Source: Verrucomicrobiota bacterium (GTDB taxonomy: Bacteria > Verrucomicrobiota > Verrucomicrobiia > Limisphaerales > SIBE01). Taken from it: DNA of 57,772 nt. The DNA lies in contig VHDE01000023.1 of assembly GCA_016871515.1 (NCBI GenBank), forward strand, positions 1-57,772. The letters are read 5' to 3'. A model generated the notes under the pieces. That model saw only the letters and a program-made list of their open reading frames with translations. It did not search any database and was not told the origin of the DNA. The position numbers and the translations under genes are program-made. Shown here one piece after another: positions 43,828 to 54,365 of the stretch; within the stretch, counting starts at the first letter, position 1, and the number at the start of each line of letters is the position of its first letter.

Positions 43828-44904
43828 ATGAAATGGTTCCTTTTTCTTCTGATGGCCGCAGTTGCCTCCGAGGTGCTCGCGCAAGCCCAAGCTCCGGCTC
43901 AGCCAAATCAACCCCAGGCCGCTCAAGGCCGAGGACGAGACGGCGGCCGCGATCCCAAGATGGATGCGTACTACAAGCTAGGCCCCGACTCTATGTCTCA
44001 TACTAATGTGCCGAAGGGCCGCTTTGATGGACCGAAGACGCTGCCCAGCGAAGTGTTCCCTGGAACACAGCACACGTATTGGGTGTACGTCCCGGCGCAG
44101 TATGATCCTTCGCAGCCGGCCGCGCTCATGATCTTCAACGATGGCCAGGCATTCAAGCACGAGCCCGGTGATGTTCAGGCGCACCACGTGTTGGACAACT
44201 TGATTTATCGGCGCGAAATTCCGGTCATGCTTGGTGTGTTCATCAACCCAGGCCGCCGGGCCGATCAACCGGAGCCGACTCCGCAGGATTGGGGTGATCG
44301 CAACACAAATCGCCCCGATGAATACAACGCTCTCAACGACAAATATCCGCGTGTCATCGTCGATGAATTGCTTCCGGTGCTTTACAGGGATTACAACATC
44401 TCACGCGATCCGGAGATGCGCGGGATTGGCGGTTCCAGTTCCGGCGGGATTGCCGCGTTTACGGTAGCGTGGCATCGGCCCGGCCATTTCCGCAAGGTGT
44501 TCACGTTCGTCGGCAGCTTCGTGAATCTTGGCAATCGCGGTGGGCATACCTATCCGGACATTGTCCTGCAAAACGACAAAAAGCCGATCCGCATTTTTCT
44601 TCAGGACGGCCGAAACGACAATCGCGGGGCAAGCCGTGGCGGCAATGATCCCCACAGCAACGATTGGTTCTATCAAAACGTGCGATTGGCGGATGCGCTG
44701 ACCAAGAAGGGTTACGATGTAAATTACACGTGGGGTATTGGCAACCACGGCCAGAAACAAGGCGGCGCGATCTTCCCCAGCATCATGCGCTGGCTTTGGC
44801 GCGATGCGCAGAAAGTCTCCACCGACCGGAGCGACACAGTCGAACGCTCGTTCCGCGGTCCCGTGGAGTCGCCCGCGAGTTCAGCTGGAGCGTCCGAAAA
44901 ATGA
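43828..44904 (+). CDS. Exported esterase (Fes/IroE-like alpha/beta hydrolase)
   Basis: 358 residues with a signal peptide (about 1-19) followed by a Gln/Ala/Pro-rich linker. The alpha/beta-hydrolase body has '[20 protein letters not shown]', the nucleophile elbow [11 protein letters not shown] (GxSxGG), '[15 protein letters not shown]' for the acid region and '[11 protein letters not shown]' for the catalytic His, as in esterases of the Fes/IroE/feruloyl-esterase group. The downstream CotH-family gene overlaps by 4 bp. Substrate unknown; plant-polymer side-chain ester removal is plausible. Confidence 0.87.
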   Translation: MKWFLFLLMAAVASEVLAQAQAPAQPNQPQAAQGRGRDGGRDPKMDAYYKLGPDSMSHTNVPKGRFDGPKTLPSEVFPGTQHTYWVYVPAQYDPSQPAALMIFNDGQAFKHEPGDVQAHHVLDNLIYRREIPVMLGVFINPGRRADQPEPTPQDWGDRNTNRPDEYNALNDKYPRVIVDELLPVLYRDYNISRDPEMRGIGGSSSGGIAAFTVAWHRPGHFRKVFTFVGSFVNLGNRGGHTYPDIVLQNDKKPIRIFLQDGRNDNRGASRGGNDPHSNDWFYQNVRLADALTKKGYDVNYTWGIGNHGQKQGGAIFPSIMRWLWRDAQKVSTDRSDTVERSFRGPVESPASSAGASEK

Positions 44905-46217
44905 GGCATTTGTTCGGCGTAACGCAAACTGCTCAGTCCATCAGTGTCGCTGCGGACAAGAATGTCCGCGCTCGATTTTGGTTGCGGCTGCGTCCGCGTC
45001 GTTCATGGTCATCGAAGGGTTTACGACGTTTTATCACGAACCTTTGTCTCTGGTGCGTTATCGGCAGCACTCTTAGACATACTTTCTGTGCAGAATCGCC
45101 GAGAGCCAAGGGGCAACAGCCGCCGGCGGGCCATGACCTCTTTTCGGGAACGAATTTCATTCGCATTCGCATCGAGATTTCACCTGCGGGGTTGATCGCC
45201 CTCAGGGACACCGACGCGCGAAATCGCCAAGATAGGCCCGTTGTCAAAGCCACCGTTCGCGAAAGCGACCGGCTGTTCACCAATGTAGCCGTTCGTCTGA
45301 AAGGCTGGGTCGGAAGCTTTCGTTCTATTGATGATACGCCGAGTTTTACGCTCAATTTCGACAAGTTTGTTCCCGGCCAGAGCTTTCACGATTTGGCCAA
45401 AATCTCGCTCAACAATTCCGTCCAGGATCGATCGTTCCTTTCGGAGAAAATCTGCCGGGAGATGTTCGAGGCAGCGGGTGTGCCGGCGGCAAGATCAGGA
45501 TACGCGAAAGTTGAGCTCAATGGCCAAGACCTCGGCCTGTACGTCCTGACGGAAGGCTTCAATAAACAATTCCTGAAACGTTACTTCAAGAATCCGGATG
45601 GCAATCTGTACGAAAGTCATTTCAAGCAAGACGTCACGGACCCGCTGGCTGTCAATTCCGGCGATCGTCCTGACGATCATTCTGGATTGAGGGCGTTGGC
45701 CGAGGCCGTGTCCGAACCGCACCCCGCCAAAAGGCTGGCGCGTTTGGACGGGACACTTGATCTGGATCGTTTTCTTTCCCTGATGGCGATGGAGGTGATC
45801 ATGGCCCACTGGGATGGATATTTGATGAACCGAAACAACTTTCGTGTCTTCCATGATTTGGGTTCAAACAAGATGATCTTTATCCCTCACGGGATGGATC
45901 AAACTTTCGGCGCTCGCCGGCGGCGTTCGCCAAACTCGATCCTTCCACCAATGCGCGGGATGGTTGCCAACGCTGTCATTGAGACCCCAGAAGGAAGAAG
46001 GCGGTATCTGGAGAGAGTCTCGGTGCTTTACACCAATGTTTTCAAGGTTGATGAGATCTTGAAACGCATCGATCAATTGGAGGCTGTCATCCAACCGGCG
46101 CTCGCCCAATCTCGCTCTGATTTTCCAGATTACCACGAACGAGCCGTCCAGCGCTTTCGCGAGAGCGTTATCGAGCGTCATGAATTTCTTCAGCGCGAGC
46201 TTGCGACCCAGCGCTAG
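44901..46217 (+). CDS. CotH-family secreted kinase-like protein
   Basis: 438 residues from the ATG at 44901, overlapping the esterase stop (ATGA). A hydrophobic segment comes late (about residues 42-60, [15 protein letters not shown]), so the first 40 residues may be a false extension; their DNA contains a palindrome (44952-44969). CotH signatures follow: '[19 protein letters not shown]', '[24 protein letters not shown]', '[13 protein letters not shown]', and the active-site-like '[12 protein letters not shown]...[10 protein letters not shown]'. Other CotH proteins phosphorylate extracellular proteins. Confidence 0.85.
   Translation: MRHLFGVTQTAQSISVAADKNVRARFWLRLRPRRSWSSKGLRRFITNLCLWCVIGSTLRHTFCAESPRAKGQQPPAGHDLFSGTNFIRIRIEISPAGLIALRDTDARNRQDRPVVKATVRESDRLFTNVAVRLKGWVGSFRSIDDTPSFTLNFDKFVPGQSFHDLAKISLNNSVQDRSFLSEKICREMFEAAGVPAARSGYAKVELNGQDLGLYVLTEGFNKQFLKRYFKNPDGNLYESHFKQDVTDPLAVNSGDRPDDHSGLRALAEAVSEPHPAKRLARLDGTLDLDRFLSLMAMEVIMAHWDGYLMNRNNFRVFHDLGSNKMIFIPHGMDQTFGARRRRSPNSILPPMRGMVANAVIETPEGRRRYLERVSVLYTNVFKVDEILKRIDQLEAVIQPALAQSRSDFPDYHERAVQRFRESVIERHEFLQRELATQR
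44952..44969. repeat. Small palindrome inside CotH gene 5' end
   Basis: GCGGACA-agaa-TGTCCGC followed by 'gctc'. It resembles one arm of the 'gcgcggacag' elements at 41143-41215 and is read in frame near the N-terminus of the CotH-family protein. Confidence 0.5.
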
Positions 46218-46456
46218 CTCTGCGGCAAGACCTCCTGGTAAATGGGCGCGAGCGAATGAAATATTGAAGGGACAGAGATCCCTAGACAGATTCTAGCAGC
46301 TAGCTAGGCGCCGGTTCTTGCGCGTGAGGCAGGCGTGCGCGCGCGCATGCTGGCGGCGCCGGCAGCCAACAAAAAGCTTGCGCGCAGCGTTCCGCCTGTT
46401 TTCGTGTGCGCATGTTTTGCTGTTTCTCGCGGATTGGTCGTGCGCTGGCAGCGAAG

Positions 46457-49400
46457 ATGCGGGCCAACTTCGGCATGTCTGGCGCCTCACGAAGTTCAAG
46501 CCGCATCTTGATAGGCGCGGCTGCAGCGATGGTCCCTTTGGCCTTGGACCCTCCCGTCCGCGCGGCTGAACCTTCCCTTGCCGCGCAGGACCTGCCGCGA
46601 ATTCCCGCAACTGAGCCTAGCCAGGCGCCGAGCACGTTTCGGGTCAGGCGCGGCTTCCAGCTCGAACTGGTGGGCGCCGAGCCGTTGGTCGCCGATCCCA
46701 TCGCGATGGCATTCGACGAAAATGGGCGGCTCTACGTCGTTGAGATGCGCGATTACTCCGAACGGCGCGATGAGCGGTTAGGCACGGTTCGGCTGCTCGA
46801 AGACACCGACGCCGATGGCCGCTTCGACAAAAGCAGCGTGTTTGTGAAGGACTTGCCGTGGCCGACAGCAGTGATTTGTTATGATGGCGGCGTATTCGTT
46901 GGCGCGACTCCTGACATCTACTTCTGCAAGGATACCAATAGCGATGGGGCGGCCGATGTGCGAGAAGTCGTGTTCACTGGATTTGGGACGCAAGTCGAAC
47001 GGCTCAATGTGCAACAGCTTCTCAACAGTTTCAACTGGGGTCTCGACAATCGAATTCACGGCGCGACGGCGGCTAACGGCGGGAAGGTCACCTCGCCCAA
47101 GCATCCGGCTCGCAAGCCCGTCGATCTGCGCGGGCGCGATTTCTCTTTCGACCCGCGGACGCTTGAGCTCCGGCCGGAAAGTGGCGGCGGCCAGCACGGC
47201 CTCAGCTTCGACGATCAAGGCCGCAAATTCGTCTGCAGCAACAGCGCGCATATTCAGATGCTGATGTATGAAGATGCGTACGCAGGACGAAATCCTTTCT
47301 ATTCGATGCCCAATCCGCTCGTGAATATCGCCGCGGACGGCCCGGCCGCGGAAGTGTTTCGCCTTAGCCCCGACGAACCGTGGCGTGTCATTCGAACGAA
47401 ATGGCGCGTTGCCGGGTTGGTGTCCGGTCCCATCGAAGGCGGCGGGAGGCCTTCCGGTTATTTCACCGGCGCGACCGGAGTGACAATCTATCGCGGCAAT
47501 GCGTGGCCGGAAGAATATCGCGGGGACGCCTTCATCGCCGACTGCGGAAGCAATTTAATTCACCGGAAGAAACTCTTTCCTGATGGAGTTGGCCTCATCG
47601 CAAAGCGAGATGAAGATGAATTGAAATCGGAGTTCGTCGCTTCCGCCGACAATTGGTTTCGCCCTGTGCAATTCGCGAACGCGCCGGATGGGACGCTTTA
47701 CGTTGCCGATATGTACCGCGAAGTGATTGAACATCCGTGGTCACTGCCGCCGTCAATCAAACAGCATTTGGATTTGAACAGCGGCAATGATCGCGGGCGC
47801 ATTTACCGCATTGTGCCGGACGGTTTCAAGCAACCCAAACTTCCCAGGCTGAGCGCAGCGAGCACCCTCGAATTGGTCCGGACGCTCGAGCATCCCAACG
47901 GCTGGCACCGTGATGCGGCGGCGCGGTTGCTTTACGAGCGTCAGGATCAGGCGGCAATCGCGCCTCTGGAACAGTTGCTGGCATCGGCAAACGGTCTGGC
48001 GCGCATGCACGGCCTTTACGCGCTCGATGCTTTGCGCGCCCTGAAGGTGGAGCATCTCGTCGATGCGCTCTCCAGTCCGGCGGCGGTGACGCGCCAGCAT
48101 GCGATTCGTTTGAGTCAAAGTTTTCTCGGCCAGAGCCCGCCGGCTGCGAAACTGATGCAAAAACTTCTTTCGCTTGTGATCGATCCAGACATTGGAGTGC
48201 GCTATCAACTCGCCTTCGTCCTCGGGGAAATCAAACAATTCGAGAAAGGGCCGCCTGGCCTGGGCGTATTGCTGAAGCAGGACTATTCCGATCCTTGGAT
48301 GCGCGCGGCGATTCTGAACTCCCTCGGCGCCGGCGCCAATTACATGTTCTTTGTTGGCGCGATCCCTCCGCTCGGACCAATCGAAATGCAGACCTCTCCG
48401 GCAATGCAGGAGTTCTTTTCACAAATTGTGGGCCTGATCGCGGCAGGAAAGAAGACAAACGATCTTGCGCTCACGGTTTCCTATCTCGCGGGTTCTTTTA
48501 ACCGCAACGAGAAGTTTCTGCTGGCGCGCGCGGTCTTCGATGGGATGCGTCGTTCTGGGATGCTGATAGCGCACTTGGATAGCCAAACACAATCGAAACT
48601 GAAACAGACGGAGCGTGAAGCCGTTGAGTCCGCGGCCGACGAGAATGAACCGGAGCATCAACGTATCGTGGCGATTGATCTTTTGGGAGTTATGGATTGG
48701 AAGAGCGCCCGCCAAACTCTTTCATCGCTGCTCGGAGTGAATCAACCTCAGCCGGTCCAGCAAGCAGCCATCACCGCCCTGCGGCGCTTCAAAGAGCCGG
48801 AAGCGGCGGCGGCCTTGGTGAAGAGCTGGCCTCAGTTGACGCCGCGTTTTCGAAGCGAAGCGCTCGCGGCGTTAATTTCCCGGCCGCAGCAAATTCCGGA
48901 ATTGCTCGCCGGCGTCGAGCGCAACATCGTCCCGGCCGCGGAATTTTCGCCGGCCCAAGTTCAGCTTTTGCGATCCCACCGCGAACCGAACATTCAGGAA
49001 CATGCGCAGAAGCTCTTTGCCCAAAAGTCTGCTTCCGATCGAGATGGAGTGCTGAAGCAATTTCTTCCGGCGCTCGAACTTCGCGCTGAAGCCGCGCGCG
49101 GCAGGAAAATCTACGTGGAGCGCTGTTCGTCCTGCCATCGATTGGGGCAGGAGGGACACGCGGTCGGACCAGATCTGGCCAGCGTCAAATCGAGCGGAAA
49201 GGAGAAGCTGCTGACGAGCATCATCGATCCGAATCGCGAAGTGCCGCCAAACTACGTGAATTATCTTGTGGCAACCAAAGACGGCGAAAGCTTGCTTGGC
49301 CTGATTGCAAATGAGAATGCGACCAGCGTGACGTTGCGCCAGGCCTTTGGTGTTGAGAATGTCATCCTGCGTTCGAGAATTCAGAAACTTCAAAGTTCGA

Positions 49401-49492
49401 GCCAATCGATGATGCCCGAAGGCTTGGAAGCGTCCTTAAGTCCGCAAGAGATGGCGGATCTGTTGGAGTTTATTGCCGCTGGAGTGCAATAG
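46457..49492 (+). CDS. PVC-type membrane-bound dehydrogenase/heme c (CxxCH) fusion protein
   Basis: 1011 residues from the ATG at 46457 (starts at 46406 or 46412 are also open). Signal peptide (ending VRAAEP), then a beta-propeller dehydrogenase-like domain ('FQLELVGAEPLVADPIAMAFDE', 'GRLYVVEMRDYSE', 'NSFNWGLDNRIHG', 'FVADMYREVIEHP'-like 'YVADMYREVIEHP'). HEAT-like helical repeats fill about residues 460-860. A C-terminal cytochrome c domain carries heme site CSSCH near residue 890, then 'GPDLASVKSSGKEKLLTSIIDPNREV'. It is expected to be periplasmic and redox-active; the substrate is unknown. Confidence 0.9.
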   Translation: MRANFGMSGASRSSSRILIGAAAAMVPLALDPPVRAAEPSLAAQDLPRIPATEPSQAPSTFRVRRGFQLELVGAEPLVADPIAMAFDENGRLYVVEMRDYSERRDERLGTVRLLEDTDADGRFDKSSVFVKDLPWPTAVICYDGGVFVGATPDIYFCKDTNSDGAADVREVVFTGFGTQVERLNVQQLLNSFNWGLDNRIHGATAANGGKVTSPKHPARKPVDLRGRDFSFDPRTLELRPESGGGQHGLSFDDQGRKFVCSNSAHIQMLMYEDAYAGRNPFYSMPNPLVNIAADGPAAEVFRLSPDEPWRVIRTKWRVAGLVSGPIEGGGRPSGYFTGATGVTIYRGNAWPEEYRGDAFIADCGSNLIHRKKLFPDGVGLIAKRDEDELKSEFVASADNWFRPVQFANAPDGTLYVADMYREVIEHPWSLPPSIKQHLDLNSGNDRGRIYRIVPDGFKQPKLPRLSAASTLELVRTLEHPNGWHRDAAARLLYERQDQAAIAPLEQLLASANGLARMHGLYALDALRALKVEHLVDALSSPAAVTRQHAIRLSQSFLGQSPPAAKLMQKLLSLVIDPDIGVRYQLAFVLGEIKQFEKGPPGLGVLLKQDYSDPWMRAAILNSLGAGANYMFFVGAIPPLGPIEMQTSPAMQEFFSQIVGLIAAGKKTNDLALTVSYLAGSFNRNEKFLLARAVFDGMRRSGMLIAHLDSQTQSKLKQTEREAVESAADENEPEHQRIVAIDLLGVMDWKSARQTLSSLLGVNQPQPVQQAAITALRRFKEPEAAAALVKSWPQLTPRFRSEALAALISRPQQIPELLAGVERNIVPAAEFSPAQVQLLRSHREPNIQEHAQKLFAQKSASDRDGVLKQFLPALELRAEAARGRKIYVERCSSCHRLGQEGHAVGPDLASVKSSGKEKLLTSIIDPNREVPPNYVNYLVATKDGESLLGLIANENATSVTLRQAFGVENVILRSRIQKLQSSSQSMMPEGLEASLSPQEMADLLEFIAAGVQ

Positions 49493-49552
49493 AATCGTTT
49501 AGTCTGAATGTTTTGTTTGGGCAATTGCCGGCAAAGGGATTATCGTGGATGC

Positions 49553-50923
49553 ATGCTGCGGGATGATCTTTTCGAGACTGCGCCTCGGCCGTTGAAAGCC
49601 GACACCCCGCGGGTGAGCCGCCAGCCATCTCTACAAGCGCCTCTCGCAGCGCGCATGCGGCCTCGCACGCTCGAAGAATACGTCGGCCAATCTCACATTT
49701 TGGGTCTCCGCCAACTGCTGCGCCGAGCCATTGAAGCGGACCGTATTCAATCACTGATCTTTTACGGACCGCCCGGAACCGGAAAAACCTCGCTCGCTCA
49801 GATCATTGCCAATCAGACGAACAACAGATTTGAACGTCTGAGCGGCGCGGAGTCGAACGTGGCGGACATGCGGCGCGTTTTATCGGCGGCGGCGAATCGG
49901 TTGGAGAACACCGGGCAACCGACCATTTTGTTCATCGACGAAATTCATCGCTTCAACAAAGCCCAGCAAGATGTCTTGCTGCCGGACGTCGAGAGCGGCG
50001 TGATCCGACTCATCGGAGCAACAACACACAACCCGTTTTTCTTCGTCAACTCGCCGCTGGTATCGCGTTCGCAGATTTTTGAACTGCGTCCGCTCGCAGA
50101 AGCCGAGCTGTTGGAATTGATGAAACGGGCGCTGGCAGATTCCGAACGCGGCCTCGGTCACCTCAAAATTCACGCAACCGCGGAAGCTCTGGCGCACTTG
50201 GCCAGGATCGCCGATGGCGACGGACGAAAAGCGCTTAATTCACTCGAAGTCGCGGCGCTTACGACGGCGCCTGATTCCGAGGGCGTCGTTCGCATCGATT
50301 TGTCAATCGCGGAACAGAGCATTCAAAAGAAAGCAGTTGTCTACGACGGCGACGGCGATGCGCATTACGATACAATTTCCGCTTTCATCAAATCAATGCG
50401 CGGAAGCGATCCGGATGCGGCGTTGTACTGGCTCGCGAAAATGATCCATGCTGGCGAGGACCCGCGCTTCATTGCGCGCCGGATCGTGATTTGCGCGGCC
50501 GAAGATGTTGGTCTTGCCGACCCAATGGCATTGATGGTCGCCAACGCAGCCCATCAGGCCGCCGAATTCATCGGCTGGCCGGAAGCCCGCATACCTTTGG
50601 CTGAAGCGACGATCTACATTGCCACTGCTCCCAAGAGCAACAGCAGTTACACCGCGATTGACTCCGCGTTGGAAGACGTTCGCGCGGGGCGAACCTTGCC
50701 GGTCCCCGAACATTTGCGGGACACACATTATCCGGGCGCCAAGCGACTGGGCCACGGCCAGGGCTATCAATACGCCCACGATCATCCAGATCATTTCGTC
50801 GCCCAAGATTACCTCGGCGCGGCGAAGCGATATTATGAGCCGACGGACCAAGGGACCGAGAAAGCTATCAAGGAACGCCTAGAAAGATGGCGCACCTTGT
50901 CAGCCCAAGCCAAGAGGGCCTAG
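49553..50923 (+). CDS. rarA: Replication-associated recombination ATPase RarA
   Basis: 456 residues from the ATG at 49553 (MLRDDLFETAPRPL); the frame opens at 49508. Motifs: 'PLAARMRPRTLEEYVGQSHI', Walker A GPPGTGKTS, Walker B with FIDEIHRFNKAQQD, sensor 1 'LIGATTHNPFF', then the MgsA tetramerisation region ('YDTISAFIKSMRGSDPDAALY', 'ARRIVICAAEDVGLADP'). It acts at stalled replication forks. It is followed at once by fau and rny. Confidence 0.95.
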   Translation: MLRDDLFETAPRPLKADTPRVSRQPSLQAPLAARMRPRTLEEYVGQSHILGLRQLLRRAIEADRIQSLIFYGPPGTGKTSLAQIIANQTNNRFERLSGAESNVADMRRVLSAAANRLENTGQPTILFIDEIHRFNKAQQDVLLPDVESGVIRLIGATTHNPFFFVNSPLVSRSQIFELRPLAEAELLELMKRALADSERGLGHLKIHATAEALAHLARIADGDGRKALNSLEVAALTTAPDSEGVVRIDLSIAEQSIQKKAVVYDGDGDAHYDTISAFIKSMRGSDPDAALYWLAKMIHAGEDPRFIARRIVICAAEDVGLADPMALMVANAAHQAAEFIGWPEARIPLAEATIYIATAPKSNSSYTAIDSALEDVRAGRTLPVPEHLRDTHYPGAKRLGHGQGYQYAHDHPDHFVAQDYLGAAKRYYEPTDQGTEKAIKERLERWRTLSAQAKRA

Positions 50924-50931
50924 CGAAAGCT

Positions 50932-51537
50932 ATGTCATTGAATGAGCTAACCGGCGTACGCGACCGCAAGACGGCGATTCGCGACGAGGTTCGTGGCCAG
51001 TTGAAAGCGATTGCATCGCCAGTGCGTTCGGCTGCCTCGAATCAAGCTTGCCAACTATTGCGGCAACAGAAGATTTGGCAAAACGCCCGGGCCATCCTCT
51101 TTTATGCGCCGCTTTCGGACGAGCTGGATCTTTCGCCTTTGTGGAAAGAGTGTCTTGAACAAGGGAAAACTGTTGCGCTGCCCCGCTTCGCGGCCGAACA
51201 GAATGCCTATGTGCCGTGCCGCGTCGATCATTTCAAGCAACCAATGGCGCGCGGCCGTTTTGGGGTTTTGGAACCGGACGGTGATTCACCCCGTTTGCCA
51301 TCAAACCAACTAGACTTGATCTTAGTACCTGGAGTAGCATTTGACATGAGTGGACGACGGGTTGGCCGGGGCAGAGGCTTTTACGACCGCCTTTTGCGCG
51401 ATATTCGAGGCGCCAAGTGCGGTGTCGGTTTTGACGAACAGATCAGGGCCGAGATACCGGTCGAACCGCATGATATATGTTTGAATTATCTTTTGACGCC
51501 GACGAGATGGTTAGATGTGAGCCTGATGGGGCTTTGA
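50932..51537 (+). CDS. fau: 5-formyltetrahydrofolate cyclo-ligase
   Basis: 201 residues from the ATG at 50932 (MSLNELTGVRDRKTAIRDEV); a start at 50887 would overlap rarA. Family motifs are 'ARAILFYAPLSDELDLSPLW', 'LDLILVPGVAFDMSGRRVGRGRGFYDRLL' and 'CVGVGFDEQ'-like 'CGVGFDEQIRAEIPVEPHD'. It converts 5-formyl-THF to methenyl-THF. It ends 1 bp before rny. Confidence 0.94.
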   Translation: MSLNELTGVRDRKTAIRDEVRGQLKAIASPVRSAASNQACQLLRQQKIWQNARAILFYAPLSDELDLSPLWKECLEQGKTVALPRFAAEQNAYVPCRVDHFKQPMARGRFGVLEPDGDSPRLPSNQLDLILVPGVAFDMSGRRVGRGRGFYDRLLRDIRGAKCGVGFDEQIRAEIPVEPHDICLNYLLTPTRWLDVSLMGL

Positions 51538-51538
51538 G

Positions 51539-53107
51539 ATGATCTCTTGGCTGGAACACTCGCTTTCGGAAGGAGCTGTCCTTCTGCTGACTGGCGCTTT
51601 GCTGGGTTACTGGTTGTTTCGTTGGCGAGAGACCCATCTGCGCGCGGCGATTAAGCTGAGCGAAGAAGCCATTTTGGAAGACGCGCGGCGCGAGGCGGAG
51701 ACGATCACCCGCGAATGCCGTCTGGCGGCCAATGAAGAAGCTCTGAAGTTGCGCGAGCAAGGCGAAAAGGCGCTCGCGGCGCGCCGGCGCGAACTGGCTG
51801 ACCTCGAACATCGCGTCGCTCAACGCGAAGCGCTCATCAACGGCCAGTTGGAAGGGTTGGTGAATCAGGAGAAGAATCTGCGCGAGCGCCAGTTAGAATT
51901 CCAAAAGGGCCAAGCCGATCTTCAGGGAGCCCAGAAGGAATTGGCTCAATTGATCACGCTTCGGAAGGAACAGTTGCAGAGGCTTTCACATCTGAGCGAA
52001 ACCGAAGCCCGCACTTTGTTCCTCAAGGAAATTGAAGAGGAATGCCTGGGCGATGCTGGTGACTTGTCTCGCCACATCATGGAATCGGCTAAAACCAAAA
52101 CGGAAGAGCAAGCCAGGCGGATCATTAGCTTAGCCATCCAGCGCTACGCAGGAGCGCACACGTTTGAAACAACCACAGCCACGGTTGCTTTGCAGGGCGA
52201 TGAGATCAAAGGACGCATTATCGGGCGCGAAGGACGGAACATACGCGCTTTCGAGGCTGCGACCGGCATCACTGTCCTGATTGATGATACTCCAAACGCA
52301 GTCGTGCTTTCGGGTTTCGATCCAGTGCGACGCGAGATCGCGCGTGAATCGATGCAGCGATTGATCACCGATGGACGGATTCATCCGACGCGCATTGAAG
52401 AAGTGGTGGCCAAGGTCTCTCAGGAGATGGACGAAGCCATTGTCCGGGCGGGCGAGGAAGCTCTTTACAAATTGGGCCTCACATCGATGCATGTCGAAGT
52501 GGTAAAGCTGATGGGCCGCCTCCGCTTCCGCCATAGTTTTTCCCAGAACATCCTCGATCATTCTATTGAAGTTGCCCAATTGACAGGTTTAATGGCGTCT
52601 GAACTTGGCTTGGATGTGCTGGCCGCCAAACGCGCCGGCCTCCTGCACGACATTGGCAAAGCGATCAATCACGAAGTGGAAGGTTCGCACGCCATTATTG
52701 GCGCTGACTTTATCAAACGTTATGGCGAGTCCGAAGAGGTAGTGAACGGTGTCGCCTCGCATCACGATGAAGTGCCTCACACAAACCTTTTCGGGATTCT
52801 GGTGAGCGCCGCCGACGCCATCAGCGCGTCACGTCCCGGCGCGAGGTCCGAAACGATGGCTACTTACATCAAGCGCTTGGAAAACCTTGAACGGATCGGC
52901 CTGTCATTTCCGGGCGTGGACAAATGCTTTGCGGTGCAGGCTGGACGTGAGTTGCGAGTCGTGGTTCACCCCAATCAGGTCAACGATGAGCAAGCCTCGG
53001 CCTTGGCGCGAAATCTAGCACGAAAGATCGAAGACGAACTGCAGTACCCCGGACAGATTCGTGTTACGGTCGTTCGCGAAACTCGATGCATCGAGTTCGC
53101 GAAGTGA
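51539..53107 (+). CDS. rny: Ribonuclease Y
   Basis: 522 residues, the usual length. N-terminal membrane helix (about 12-27, VLLLTGALLGYWLF), a long coiled coil (about 35-200), the KH domain (GRIIGREGRNIRAFEAATG) and the HD domain (HSIEVAQLTGLMASE, 'LLHDIGKAINHEVEGSHA'), with metal-binding His-Asp pairs. It starts RNA decay at the inner membrane. It is the last gene of the rarA-fau-rny unit; the 296 bp that follow hold no recognised feature apart from three 'aaatg' units. Confidence 0.97.
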   Translation: MISWLEHSLSEGAVLLLTGALLGYWLFRWRETHLRAAIKLSEEAILEDARREAETITRECRLAANEEALKLREQGEKALAARRRELADLEHRVAQREALINGQLEGLVNQEKNLRERQLEFQKGQADLQGAQKELAQLITLRKEQLQRLSHLSETEARTLFLKEIEEECLGDAGDLSRHIMESAKTKTEEQARRIISLAIQRYAGAHTFETTTATVALQGDEIKGRIIGREGRNIRAFEAATGITVLIDDTPNAVVLSGFDPVRREIARESMQRLITDGRIHPTRIEEVVAKVSQEMDEAIVRAGEEALYKLGLTSMHVEVVKLMGRLRFRHSFSQNILDHSIEVAQLTGLMASELGLDVLAAKRAGLLHDIGKAINHEVEGSHAIIGADFIKRYGESEEVVNGVASHHDEVPHTNLFGILVSAADAISASRPGARSETMATYIKRLENLERIGLSFPGVDKCFAVQAGRELRVVVHPNQVNDEQASALARNLARKIEDELQYPGQIRVTVVRETRCIEFAK

Positions 53108-53403
53108 AATGAAATGAAATGGTGAAGCGGACTGAAACAGTAGGGAACAGAGAGAACGGAGCTGAAGTCGAATTTAAGCCTGAGTCTCTCAGTGTTCTCC
53201 GCCCTCTTGTTGAAGACACCCTGGAGCTTACCGGCCTTCCATCATCGAGGACGGCAATCCATGCTCCCAACTTCGGGGTGCATTCCACGGGCGATCGGAA
53301 AGCGTGTCAGACCTTCTGCTGGCGCAACCGGAAGCAAACTCCGCTAACAAAACCAGCAGAACGAAAAGGCCGGCTTTAAGAGGAAGACGACGGAAAGACA
53401 TGG

Positions 53404-54162
53404 TTACTGAGTGATGACCATGTCGCCCTCCAGGACTTCCTCCTGCTTCCAGTCGGGAAGGATGTTGGCGATGCTGCGATTGGGTTCCACTTTCGTGATC
53501 TGAACTTTTCCAACAAACTTGCCGTCCCGATTCACAAGCATCTTGGCGCGTTCCACGACCTGTTGCGTGCTGCCGATGTCGAGGACGACAAAGTCGTATT
53601 TCGGATCGACAGCCAGGACTTTGCCTTTGAGACCAGCGGGCAGCGGAATATCAACTTCCTTGTCTCCAGTATAGCGGCTTAAATCAGCTCGAAGTTGGTT
53701 GTTGCTTTGCAGAAGGATCTTGTTTTCGGCGACAAAGGCATCGCGTTCTTTCCTGGTGTTCGTTAACTCGCTCTGTAGCTTCTTGAGCTCTTCCGGCTTG
53801 ATTCCCAACAGCTTGAACCCGGCGAGCTCCTGCTGGACATCTCTCAAGATGCCTCTTTCTCGATTCAGTTCTTCGTCCAGTCGCGTTGTTGTCTTCTGCT
53901 GCTCCGTCAGTTGGATCTTCGTTTCCTGAAAGGCGGCCATGGTATCGTTCAACTGCGTCGTTACTTTGGTCGCATCTTCCTTCGCTTTCTTTGCGTCCGC
54001 CTGAGCTTTTCGTTGCGCGTCTTCCGCCGTTCGCTGAGCTCCCAACGCGGTATCTCGCTCCGAGGTCAAATTCGTAATTCTTTCCGAGACCTTAAAATGA
54101 CTGAAATAGATTGCCGCTAATCCGGCCAGAATCGCCACCACTAAGCTAAGTCGTAATAACAT
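53404..54162 (-). CDS. Coiled-coil membrane-anchored protein of unknown function
   Basis: 252 residues: N-terminal signal anchor (about 3-20, LRLSLVVAILAGLAAIYF), a coiled coil rich in Ala, Lys, Glu and Gln (about 28-170), and a small beta-rich C-terminal domain ('GLKGKVLAVDPKYDFVVLDIG...', 'VGKVQITKVEPNRSIANILPDW', 'EEVLEGDMVI') that resembles the second half of MreC-type domains. The family is not firmly recognised. Likely a periplasmic scaffold. Confidence 0.75.
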   Translation of the reverse strand: MLLRLSLVVAILAGLAAIYFSHFKVSERITNLTSERDTALGAQRTAEDAQRKAQADAKKAKEDATKVTTQLNDTMAAFQETKIQLTEQQKTTTRLDEELNRERGILRDVQQELAGFKLLGIKPEELKKLQSELTNTRKERDAFVAENKILLQSNNQLRADLSRYTGDKEVDIPLPAGLKGKVLAVDPKYDFVVLDIGSTQQVVERAKMLVNRDGKFVGKVQITKVEPNRSIANILPDWKQEEVLEGDMVITQ

Positions 54163-54365
54163 GTGCCTAAATTTATACGGTTAAAACTGAAGCTACACTA
54201 GACATTAAGATTCTGAGTGTCAACGTGTCTTTCGACAGTAATACCGCCATTTTGACCGAAGCGGAGCTGTTCCGTTACGATTAATAATAATGCCCGAAAG
54301 GAAATTGGGAACGGAGTGGAGTCTAATGCCTTTCGGTAATTCAAAGCCGTGTGGCAAATATCTGC

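Noticed and set aside
53119..53379. 86-codon ORF after rny
   Set aside because: No ribosome site, low-complexity composition, no domain; probably non-coding.
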